NCBI GenBank assembly: GCA_958449275.1
Contig: CAUDHE010000019.1
Span: forward strand, 1-33,032
Direction of reading: 5' to 3'
DNA: 33,032 bases
Source of the DNA: an uncultured Alistipes sp.
GTDB taxonomy: Bacteria; Bacteroidota; Bacteroidia; Bacteroidales; Rikenellaceae
This document shows, piece after piece, positions 23,555-30,235 of this stretch. The stretch's first letter is position 1. Each line of letters starts with the position of its first letter. The translations under genes were made by a program, and so were the position numbers. The notes under the pieces were generated by a model that saw nothing but the letters and a program-made list of their open reading frames with translations, was not told the origin of the DNA and made no database searches.

Positions 23555-23725
23555 ATGTCATCACCTCCGAAGCCGTCTTTTCGCGAAACTCCGAGTAAAA
23601 CGACTACCTTTGTCGTGAACTCTTGCGAGAAAACCGGCGTCCCTCGAAGTGCAGACCCGTTTCCCAAAAGCGAAAACAAGGTTTTGGACCTCCTTACCGA
23701 CCCGAAAAAGGCAGCAGATAAGTAA
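23555..23725 (+). CDS. Possible small protein, 56 aa, at the element end
   Basis: An ATG at 23555 opens a 56-residue frame, MSSPPKPSFRETPSKTTTFV, continuing through NSCEKTGVPRSADPFPKSEN and ending NKVLDLLTDPKKAADK. The composition is protein-like (Pro/Ser/Thr/Lys-rich, no rare residues) and the tail forms a credible helix. No family is recognised and there is no convincing promoter directly upstream; a TACCTTTG box lies inside the frame at 23605-23612. It sits between the outward end of the recombinase operon and the chromosome. It might be a real small gene, a fragment, or a chance frame in a recombination site. Confidence 0.35.
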   Translation: MSSPPKPSFRETPSKTTTFVVNSCEKTGVPRSADPFPKSENKVLDLLTDPKKAADK

Positions 23726-23895
23726 CGAATCCCTCACTCAACTCCTCGAAATCCTGCTTTTCAGCCTTTTCGCAACTCGACGAGAATCAACGGGTAACAT
23801 TTCTGCCACTCAAACACTTAACCTTATTCCTCTCCATAACCTTACTTTATCCGAAATTCTTCTTATCTTTGCACATTGTTCGAACAGCTATTGCA
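23726..23895. promoter_or_regulatory. Element-chromosome boundary region and yicC promoter
   Basis: TATCTTTG at 23864-23871 is a -7 box placing the start about 20 bp before the yicC ATG. The surrounding TTATCTTTGC resembles the GTAnnTTTGC core used by CTnDOT-type integrases except at the first base. The crossover point may therefore lie here, but the left end of the element is outside the window and the repeat cannot be confirmed. Confidence 0.4.
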
Positions 23896-24768
23896 ATGAT
23901 AAAATCGATGACCGGATTCGGCAAAAGCGAGATCGCTCTGCCGACCAAAAAGATAACCGTGGAGATACGGTCGCTCAATTCCAAACAGTTGGACCTCGCG
24001 GTAAAACTTCCTCCTTTATACCGTTCGCTCGAATACGATATTCGCAGCGCGGCGGGCAGCGCCATAAAGCGCGGCAAGGCCGATGTCAGCGTGACGGTGG
24101 AGAGCGCGGCGGTGCATACGTCGGCTACCGTGAACAAAGAGGTGTTCCGCGAATACGTGCGCCAATTGAACGATGCGTTGTCGTATTCGGGCATCGACGC
24201 CGATTACGACGCTCTGGTACCTGCGATAATGCGCTTGCCCGATGTGGTGTCGGCTCAGGCGGAGGAGTTGTCGGAGGAGGAGCGTAAGGCCGTTATGACC
24301 GCTCTGGACGAGGCTTTGCGCCGATTCGATGTGTTCCGCGAGCAGGAGGGTGCGACGCTGATCGCCGATCTGCTCCGACGCGTGAAGAACATCGAGGAGT
24401 ATCGCCGTCAGGTGGAGCCGTACGAAACGGCGAGGTGCGAGACCATCAGAACCCGCATACGCGAGAACCTGGCGCAGTTCAAAATCGATGTCGACACCAA
24501 CCGTTTGGAGCAGGAGATGATATTCTACATCGAAAAGCTCGACATAACCGAGGAGAAGGTGCGTCTGGACAACCACTGCCGCTATTTCCGCGAAGTGGCC
24601 GGTTCGGAGGAGACTGCGGGCCGCAAGCTCGGATTCATAGCTCAGGAGATGGGGCGCGAGATAAATACTCTGGGATCGAAGGCCAATGAGTCGAACATGC
24701 AGATCCTCGTGGTGAAGATGAAGGACGAGCTGGAGAAGATAAAGGAACAAGTACTAAATATTTTATAG
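23896..24768 (+). CDS. yicC: YicC/YloC family endoribonuclease
   Basis: This 290-residue protein starts with the family signature MIKSMTGFGKSEI and has VEIRSLNSKQLDLAVKLPPL near residues 22-42. A long helical middle follows (about 130-210), and the C-terminal domain reads EEKVRLDNHCRYFREVAGSE then GRKLGFIAQEMGREINTLGS, with a final NMQILVVKMKDELEKIKEQV. Family members are RNases acting in RNA turnover in the cytoplasm. ATG 23896 is chosen over the in-frame ATG 27 bp upstream because the protein then begins as all relatives do. It is the first chromosomal gene after the element, 4 bp upstream of gmk, so the two form an operon as in many bacteria. Confidence 0.92.
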   Translation: MIKSMTGFGKSEIALPTKKITVEIRSLNSKQLDLAVKLPPLYRSLEYDIRSAAGSAIKRGKADVSVTVESAAVHTSATVNKEVFREYVRQLNDALSYSGIDADYDALVPAIMRLPDVVSAQAEELSEEERKAVMTALDEALRRFDVFREQEGATLIADLLRRVKNIEEYRRQVEPYETARCETIRTRIRENLAQFKIDVDTNRLEQEMIFYIEKLDITEEKVRLDNHCRYFREVAGSEETAGRKLGFIAQEMGREINTLGSKANESNMQILVVKMKDELEKIKEQVLNIL

Positions 24769-24772
24769 CCGC

Positions 24773-25345
24773 ATGGAACAGACGGGCAAACTCGTGATTT
24801 TCTCGGCGCCGAGCGGTTCGGGCAAAACCACGATAGTGAAACGGTTGCTGGAGATATTCCCGCGACTGGAATTTTCGATCTCCGCCACGTCGCGCAATCC
24901 GCGGGGCAGCGAGCGCGACGGCGTCGACTATTTTTTCCTGACGCAGGAGCAATTCGGCGCAAAGATCGATCGGGGCGAATTCGTCGAGTGGGAGGAGGTA
25001 TACAACGGCACCTGCTACGGTACTCTCAAGAGCGAAATGCGCCGTATATGGGACAAGGGCAACGTGATAATATTCGACGTGGACGTCATGGGCGGCATCA
25101 ATCTCAAACGCATATTCGGTCGCGACGCCTGCTCGATATTCATCATGCCGCCGTCGGTGGAGGCATTGGAGCGGAGACTTGTCGGCCGAGGCACCGATTC
25201 GCCCGAGACCATAGCCAAACGCGTGGCCAAGGCCGATTTCGAGATGTCGAAATCGTCGGAGTTCGACCATGTGGTGATAAACGACGTATTGGACGACGCC
25301 GTGACGGAGACACGACGCATACTGGAACGTTTTTTCGCAGAGTAG
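24773..25345 (+). CDS. gmk: Guanylate kinase
   Basis: This 190-residue enzyme phosphorylates GMP to GDP with ATP in the cytoplasm. The P-loop is APSGSGKT (residues 12-19). The GMP-binding region has SISATSRNPRGSERDGVDYF and FVEWEEVYNGTCYGT. The lid region is SVEALERRLVGRGTDSPETI, followed by FDHVVINDVLDDAVTETRRI. Length and motif order match the bacterial family. It follows yicC by 4 bp and precedes nadD by 2 bp, a compact housekeeping operon. Confidence 0.96.
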   Translation: MEQTGKLVIFSAPSGSGKTTIVKRLLEIFPRLEFSISATSRNPRGSERDGVDYFFLTQEQFGAKIDRGEFVEWEEVYNGTCYGTLKSEMRRIWDKGNVIIFDVDVMGGINLKRIFGRDACSIFIMPPSVEALERRLVGRGTDSPETIAKRVAKADFEMSKSSEFDHVVINDVLDDAVTETRRILERFFAE

Positions 25346-25347
25346 GC

Positions 25348-26166
25348 ATGGGCAGAAAACGTATGATGCTCTATTTCGGGTCGTTCAATCCCATACACAA
25401 GGGACATACGGCATTGGCCGAATATGTTGTCGACCGCGACCTGTGCGACGAGGCGGCCATGATCGTCTCGCCGCAGAATCCTTTCAAGGAGAGTTGGACG
25501 CAGGCTCCCGAATTCGACCGCTTCGAAATGGCCGAGATCGCCTGCCGCAATTCGCGCCATCCCGAGCGAATACGCCCTTCGATAGTGGAATTTCTGCTCG
25601 AAAAACCTTCGTATACGATCAATACTTTGCGACATTTGTCGGAAAACTACGGTCACGAGATGGATTTCGCTATTCTGATGGGCAGCGATCTGATAAATCA
25701 ACTCCCCGAGTGGCGTGAGGCCGAGAGCATAATGGCCGATTACGACATATACGTATATCCGCGTCCCGATGCCGAAGTGCGGTTCGTTACCACGCGCACC
25801 GTGGTGCTCGACGATGCACCGCAATACGCGTTCTCGTCGACGAAGATCCGCGAATCGCTGGAACGCGGCGAGGATGTGTCGGAGATGATCGACTGCGAGG
25901 TGCTGCGTTATATCCGCGAACGCGGATTGTGGACTCCCGCCCGAATAATAGCCGACCTGACAGCCGCCATAGAGCGTACGCCCGACAGCGCGGCTCTGCA
26001 TCTGGAACGGGGCAAGCACTATTTCCGTCGCAACGAATGGGGCAATGCCATCAACGATTTCAACCGCGCCCGCGAGATCGATCCCGAATGTACGGAGGCA
26101 CGGCAGTTCATCGAGATGACGCGGGAGATTCTGGAATTCCGATACAAGGACATTTATAACCCTTGA
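25348..26166 (+). CDS. nadD: Nicotinate-nucleotide adenylyltransferase with C-terminal TPR extension
   Basis: This 272-residue enzyme makes NaAD from NaMN and ATP in NAD synthesis. The nucleotidyltransferase motif FGSFNPIHKGH occupies residues 10-20, MGSDLINQLPEW lies mid-protein, and the second signature YAFSSTKIRESL comes near residue 155; the catalytic domain ends around RERGLWTP (about 193). The remaining 75 residues form a tetratricopeptide-like unit (SAALHLERGKHYFRRNEWGN, AINDFNRAREIDPEC). Ordinary NadD ends near 190-210 residues, so this is a fusion or extension. The start at 25348 is 2 bp after gmk. The role of the tail is unknown. Confidence 0.92.
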   Translation: MGRKRMMLYFGSFNPIHKGHTALAEYVVDRDLCDEAAMIVSPQNPFKESWTQAPEFDRFEMAEIACRNSRHPERIRPSIVEFLLEKPSYTINTLRHLSENYGHEMDFAILMGSDLINQLPEWREAESIMADYDIYVYPRPDAEVRFVTTRTVVLDDAPQYAFSSTKIRESLERGEDVSEMIDCEVLRYIRERGLWTPARIIADLTAAIERTPDSAALHLERGKHYFRRNEWGNAINDFNRAREIDPECTEARQFIEMTREILEFRYKDIYNP

Positions 26167-26174
26167 CGAAAAAG

Positions 26175-26756
26175 ATGATAGAGATAGACGACAAAATAGT
26201 GAGCGCCGATATTCTGCGCGAATGTTTCGCCTGCGATTTGGGGCTGTGCAAAGGCATCTGCTGCGTGGAGGGCGACGCCGGAGCGCCGCTGGAGATCGAC
26301 GAGGTCGACGAACTGGAGGCCGAATATCCCAATTATGCCCCCTACATGACCGAGGAGGGACGCCGCGAGGTCGAAAAGCAAGGGTTCATGGTGGTGGATG
26401 CCGACGGCGACTACACCACGCCGCTGGTGCGGGGCGCCGAATGCGCATATTCGTTCACGGAAAACGGCGTTACTTTCTGCGCCATCGAACGGGCTTGCCG
26501 CGAAGGGCACAGCCGATTCATAAAACCCGTGTCGTGCCATCTCTATCCGATCCGTGTCACCCGATTCTCGAACGGCAGCTACGGACTTAACTACCATCGA
26601 TGGCATGTGTGCCGATCGGCCGTGGAGTGCGGCCGCAAGGCGGGCATTCCGATATACAAAGCACTGCGGGAACCCATAATACGCCGTTTCGGCGAGGAGT
26701 TCTACAAGGCGCTGGAGTGTGCGCACGATCTGTTGCGCGAGCAAAGCGACGAATAA
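26175..26756 (+). CDS. DUF3109 family cysteine-rich protein
   Basis: This 193-residue cytoplasmic protein begins MIEIDDKIVSADILRECFAC. Conserved cysteines occur as CFACDLGLCKGICCVEGDAG, ECAYSF, FCAIERAC, VSCHLYPI and HVCRSAVECG. This matches DUF3109, related in pattern to YkgJ-type Cys clusters thought to bind zinc or an iron-sulfur cluster. The function is unknown. I prefer ATG 26175; a TTG at 26163 overlapping the nadD stop would add four residues. The next gene follows 16 bp later. Confidence 0.85.
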   Translation: MIEIDDKIVSADILRECFACDLGLCKGICCVEGDAGAPLEIDEVDELEAEYPNYAPYMTEEGRREVEKQGFMVVDADGDYTTPLVRGAECAYSFTENGVTFCAIERACREGHSRFIKPVSCHLYPIRVTRFSNGSYGLNYHRWHVCRSAVECGRKAGIPIYKALREPIIRRFGEEFYKALECAHDLLREQSDE

Positions 26757-26772
26757 ATACCGACCAACAAAT

Positions 26773-27828
26773 ATGAACCCGATGAATTTACGTATAACGT
26801 TTTTATTACTGTTTTCGGCGGCCGCGTGCGCCGCATCGGCGCAGGAGGCGACTTTGCGCGACACCGTTACCGTGCAGCCCGATTCCGTGAAAAAGGATTC
26901 GGCCTCGGGGCCTGTCGTTATCCGCCGCGTGCCTTTGGAATCGGGTCCCGAACTGGACGAGAATGTGCTGGTAGTCGATACCATAGCCTCGTCGAGCGAG
27001 GGACTCAGTATCGTACTGTTCAACGACAACACGTGGCGTTACGTGCGCAATCGCGAGGTGCTTGCCGACGACGCCACGGTCTTCACGACCGACTGGGACA
27101 CCACGAAACTGCAACCTTACGGCGCAGATCTCAAGGATATGCCCGTTTCGCTCGTCATCGATCTGGTCGATTCGCTCAAGAGCTATCACTATCCCCGTGT
27201 GGGACGGGTCACGTCGAAGTACGGACCGCGTCGTCGCGGCATTCATCAGGGAACCGACATCGGCCTTAAGATAGGCGATCCGGTCTATGCCGTTTTCGAC
27301 GGACGCGTACGTCTTACGCAGTACTACCGAGGCGGATACGGCAATCTGATCGTATTGCGTCACGACAACGGTCTGGAGACCTTTTACGCACACTTGTCGG
27401 AGATACTGGTGAAACCCGATCAGTGGGTGACTGCGGGACAGGTGATAGGTTACGGTGGAAATACGGGCCGCAGCACCGGGCCGCACCTTCATTTCGAGGT
27501 CCGTTACAAGGGACAGTCGTTCGACGCCGAGCGTCTGATAGACTTCACCACGGGAACGCTGCGCCGCGAAACGTTCCTGCTCAAACGCAGTTATTTCAGC
27601 CCCTATTCGCGATTCACGCAGGATTTCGACGAGGAGATACAGAGCGACGAGGAGGATAAGAAGATAGCGGCCGAAGCTGCCGCCGTGAAGTATCATATAG
27701 TCAAGAGCGGCGACACTCTGGGACGCATCGCCATAAACAATCATACGACTGTGAAGAAACTGTGCCAGCTGAACGGCATAAAAGAGACCACCATCCTGCG
27801 CATAGGGCAGAGGATACGGGTGAGATAG
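26773..27828 (+). CDS. Secreted M23 metallopeptidase with LysM domain
   Basis: This 351-residue protein starts with a signal peptide (MNLRITFLLLFSAAACAASA). The M23/LytM domain spans about residues 140-265, with zinc ligands H158 and D162 in HQGTD and the HLH motif at residues 238-240 (HLHFEV). A charged linker follows, then a C-terminal LysM domain (about 304-350: YHIVKSGDTLGRIAINNHTT, VKKLCQLNGIKETTILRIGQ). It should cut or bind peptidoglycan in the periplasm, in cell-wall remodelling or division. All M23 ligands appear intact, so it is probably active. It ends the plus-strand run before a strong terminator. Confidence 0.9.
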   Translation: MNPMNLRITFLLLFSAAACAASAQEATLRDTVTVQPDSVKKDSASGPVVIRRVPLESGPELDENVLVVDTIASSSEGLSIVLFNDNTWRYVRNREVLADDATVFTTDWDTTKLQPYGADLKDMPVSLVIDLVDSLKSYHYPRVGRVTSKYGPRRRGIHQGTDIGLKIGDPVYAVFDGRVRLTQYYRGGYGNLIVLRHDNGLETFYAHLSEILVKPDQWVTAGQVIGYGGNTGRSTGPHLHFEVRYKGQSFDAERLIDFTTGTLRRETFLLKRSYFSPYSRFTQDFDEEIQSDEEDKKIAAEAAAVKYHIVKSGDTLGRIAINNHTTVKKLCQLNGIKETTILRIGQRIRVR

Positions 27829-27850
27829 CGTGCGCTTCATCGGAAAAAAC

Positions 27851-27885
27851 AATCCCCTCCGTCAGAATATTCTGCGGAGGGGATT
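27851..27885. terminator. Strong bidirectional terminator
   Basis: AATCCCCTCCG (27851-27861) pairs perfectly with CGGAGGGGATT (27875-27885). The interior CAGAAT/ATTCTG (27863-27874) extends the helix past a single bulged T. An A-run precedes it (27844-27849), serving the minus strand. It separates the convergent M23 and YggS-type genes. Confidence 0.88.
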
Positions 27886-27922
27886 GCTTAATGTATGCGG
27901 TTCGCCGACGGCGGCGCGACAA

Positions 27923-28582
27923 TCAATACTCCCGAGGACCGAAGATGTCGGAGCCGATACGCACCTCGGTGGAGCCGCATTCCACGGCGATGGGGTAATC
28001 GTCGGACATGCCCATCGACAAGGTGTCGAACTCGGGTCCGAAATAATCGGCGAGCGAGCGCTTGCATTCGGCCAGACGCATGAAATCGCGACGGATGATC
28101 GTTTCGTCGTCGGTATTGGTGGCCATTCCCATCACTCCGCGGATGCGGATGTTACGGTAGACGCCGAATCCTCCCGACCGCACGAATGCCGCCAATTCGT
28201 CGTAGTCCCACCCCGATTTGGTATCCTCGTCGGCCACGTGTATCTCCAAAAGACAATCTATCATGCGGCCGCACTTCGCAGCCTCCTTGTCTATGACGGC
28301 TGCCAGACGTTCGCTGTCGAGCGACTCGATCATCGCGACGAACGGGGCGATATATTTCACTTTGTTGGTCTGTAAATGGCCTATCATGCGCCACTCGATA
28401 TCGTGCGGCAAAACCTCGTACTTGGCCTTCATCTCCTGCGGACGATTCTCGCCGAATATACGCTGCCCCGCATCATAGGCTTTGCGGACGGCTTCGGCAG
28501 GGTGGTATTTCGACACGGCCACCAAATCGACACCTGCGGGCAACGTTCGACGGATGGCTGCTATTTTATTCTCGATAGACAT
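27923..28582 (-). CDS. yggS: YggS-type PLP-binding homeostasis protein
   Basis: This 219-residue protein has the family motif VAVSKYHPAEAVRKAYDAGQ with the PLP-binding Lys25, then IFGENRPQE and WRMIGHLQTNKVKYI. The C-terminal phosphate-binding block reads TLSMGMSDDYPIAVECGSTE followed by VRIGSDIFGPREY. The family is a monomeric alanine-racemase-fold protein that buffers pyridoxal phosphate in the cytoplasm and has no known enzyme reaction. The start at 28582 gives MSIENKIAAIR, as in relatives; a 16-residue extension upstream is basic and unlikely. It is preceded on its strand by a leader with inverted repeats. Confidence 0.93.
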   Translation of the reverse strand: MSIENKIAAIRRTLPAGVDLVAVSKYHPAEAVRKAYDAGQRIFGENRPQEMKAKYEVLPHDIEWRMIGHLQTNKVKYIAPFVAMIESLDSERLAAVIDKEAAKCGRMIDCLLEIHVADEDTKSGWDYDELAAFVRSGGFGVYRNIRIRGVMGMATNTDDETIIRRDFMRLAECKRSLADYFGPEFDTLSMGMSDDYPIAVECGSTEVRIGSDIFGPREY

Positions 28583-28733
28583 TGCGAATCTGTTTTGACG
28601 CCGTAAAATTACTGTTTTTTTCGAAAACACTCAATCTTTTCGGGCAGCAGCCTGCGGAGAACGCAAATGAGCCATACGAAATTTGCGGGCCTCCGCGGGG
28701 CGAGGCTGAGCCCGCACACCTCTGACGAGTCGT
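28583..28733. repeat. Leader/intergenic segment with inverted repeats, possibly a dispersed repeat
   Basis: TGCGGGC (28684-28690) pairs with GCCCGCA (28710-28716). CTCCGCGGGGCGAGG in between can fold further. The segment lies between the YggS-type start and the terminator of the next minus-strand gene, and no gene is supported. A weak -7-like box (TAATTTTA on the minus strand) lies near 28610. Confidence 0.35.
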
Positions 28734-28764
28734 AAAAAAAGCCGCACGGCTCATGTGCGGCTTT
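28734..28764 (-). terminator. Rho-independent terminator after the large lipoprotein gene
   Basis: On the minus strand AAAGCCGCAC and GTGCGGCTTT (28764-28755 and 28747-28738) form a perfect 10-bp stem with a 7-nt loop, followed by a T-run (28740-28734). It begins 24 bp after the lipoprotein stop at 28788. Confidence 0.88.
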
Positions 28765-28787
28765 ATAAAGAATCGGCAGCGACGTCG

Positions 28788-30017
28788 TCATCTTACCGAC
28801 AGAATCTGTTCCACACCGTTCGGAACTCGGAACAACACTTCATACGTGCCGTCGGCAGGAGTAAACTCGCCCAATACTTTCGTTCCGTTCACCTCCGTAA
28901 GCATAAATATGCCTCCCGACGCCTCGTTGCAGACGCACGATACCACTTTGTCTGCGACGTGTCCCATAACGTCTCCCGACGTCGGCCGCAATGTCTCCTC
29001 GTTCACGGCCACGGCGTATACCGTACTTCGCTCACCGCTTACCGTAACGACGCACTGCGTTTTCGAGAAAGGTACGAACAGAATATCGTCCGCAAATTCT
29101 GTCGGCTCGCCCAAAGTCCAAACACAAAGAGGAATGTTCAGCGAGGCGAGAGACACATATTTCTCACCGTCGGCAGCGGTCACCGACATTTTCGTCAAAA
29201 ACGAACCGTTCTCCAAATATACGAAACGGTCGTCGGCAAACTCGACTGCGACTACACTGTCGGGGATATTCAGTCCCGACAGATAATATCTTTGCGGCGG
29301 GAGGCTGCGAGAGACAGCCGATGCGGCAACGATCAATCTGATTCGCATATCATTCTCCATGCGCAGAGACAACAATGCCTTTCCGTGCATTCCTATGATG
29401 CAGTCGGATATCTCCTCGTCGCAGTCCGCCGTGAGATGCCTCCGCATGGTGAAATCGTATCCCGAAATCACGGTTTTCCCGTCGGTGCGGTCGATTCCGA
29501 ATATTCTGTTCGTCGACGGCCATGTTACGGCTCCGTCGAGTGCATTGGGGCATACGACCTTTTCCGTGACTGTACCCGTCGCCGCATCTATGTCGCTTAT
29601 TACGAATTCGCCGTCTTCGTTACGCCCCAATCCGTACAGCGATGCCGTCGTCGGAGGCAGACCGTCCGACACTTCGACAGATCCCAGCACCATCGGCTCG
29701 CCTCCGCGAAACAGAAGTACCTCGACCATGCCTGCCGCATATCCCGCGGGCATGATAAACGAGACGGAATTGTCGGTACACGCCGTAATTTCGGTTCGCA
29801 ATGTGGTCTGCATCTGCGTCGTCGTATCGATGCGGCGAACGAAAATATCGTCGTCGGCCCTGAATCCCGCAGCCGAAATCGTCACCTCGTCGCCTGCATC
29901 GAACACCCCTGCGGGCATCACGATGTCGCGTACGAACGGAGCGTCGGGCGGCAAAATGCATTCGCGGCATGCGGCCAATAATGCGCACACCGCGACGAAC
30001 AATAAAAATTTCTTCAT
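28788..30017 (-). CDS. Large lipoprotein with IPT/TIG-like N-terminus, unknown function
   Basis: This 409-residue protein opens with MKKFLLFVAVCALLAAC, a lipoprotein signal with lipobox LAAC. The mature N-terminus (APFVRDIVMPAGVFDAGDEV, TISAAGFRADDDIFVRR) resembles the IPT/TIG-type Ig fold typical of Bacteroidetes surface proteins. The rest is beta-rich and repeats short strands with Asp-Gly turns, as in a propeller. The start at 30017 is the only one giving the signal; a longer reading runs through a C-run and the promoter box. It probably sits on the cell surface or the periplasmic face of the outer membrane. Substrate and partners are unknown. Confidence 0.75.
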   Translation of the reverse strand: MKKFLLFVAVCALLAACRECILPPDAPFVRDIVMPAGVFDAGDEVTISAAGFRADDDIFVRRIDTTTQMQTTLRTEITACTDNSVSFIMPAGYAAGMVEVLLFRGGEPMVLGSVEVSDGLPPTTASLYGLGRNEDGEFVISDIDAATGTVTEKVVCPNALDGAVTWPSTNRIFGIDRTDGKTVISGYDFTMRRHLTADCDEEISDCIIGMHGKALLSLRMENDMRIRLIVAASAVSRSLPPQRYYLSGLNIPDSVVAVEFADDRFVYLENGSFLTKMSVTAADGEKYVSLASLNIPLCVWTLGEPTEFADDILFVPFSKTQCVVTVSGERSTVYAVAVNEETLRPTSGDVMGHVADKVVSCVCNEASGGIFMLTEVNGTKVLGEFTPADGTYEVLFRVPNGVEQILSVR

Positions 30018-30048
30018 AAATGATTGGTTGTCAGTGCTCCGCTTTTTA

Positions 30049-30057
30049 GGGGGGGGG
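30049..30057. repeat. Run of nine G/C in the lipoprotein 5' leader
   Basis: Nine consecutive G (C on the minus strand) lie 32-40 bp upstream of the lipoprotein start. They are enclosed by CCGCT/AGCGG complementary flanks. Long mononucleotide runs mutate readily, so length may vary between cells. Confidence 0.7.
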
Positions 30058-30092
30058 TAGCGGCCCCGAATGACGGTCGTCGGCATTCGGAA

Positions 30093-30100
30093 CAAATATA
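30093..30100 (-). promoter_or_regulatory. Putative -7 box for the large lipoprotein gene
   Basis: The minus strand reads TATATTTG, an exact TAnnTTTG match, giving a start near 30086 and a leader of about 68 nt that contains the C9 run. No clear -33 box is seen. Confidence 0.5.
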
Positions 30101-30140
30101 GTGTTTATTTCGTAATCGCGGGCGGATATTGCGGGAAAAT

Positions 30141-30193
30141 CGACATTGCGACGCAATGTCGGCAGTTCGCCGCCACCCCATGCGGCGGACTGC
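30141..30193. repeat. Two adjacent palindromes downstream of the GH99-like gene
   Basis: CGACATTGCG (30141-30150) and CGCAATGTCG (30152-30161) are perfect arms around one base. GCAGTTCGCCGC (30162-30173) and GCGGCGGACTGC (30182-30193) pair over 12 positions with one G-T wobble and an 8-nt loop. Neither has a T-run. Two hairpins side by side look like a REP-type element. Confidence 0.6.
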
Positions 30194-30235
30194 AACTCGC
30201 TTCACGCTCGCGTCCCCCGCTGTCGGCGAACGCCG

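Noticed and set aside
23649..24287. 212-codon plus-strand frame across the yicC start
   Set aside because: Its second half is an Arg/Gly-rich shadow of yicC in another frame, and it ignores the yicC promoter.
28609..28791. Minus-strand 60-codon frame between the YggS-type gene and the lipoprotein gene
   Set aside because: It is overlaid on a clear terminator and inverted repeats. Any protein similarity would probably reflect a repeated DNA element rather than a gene.
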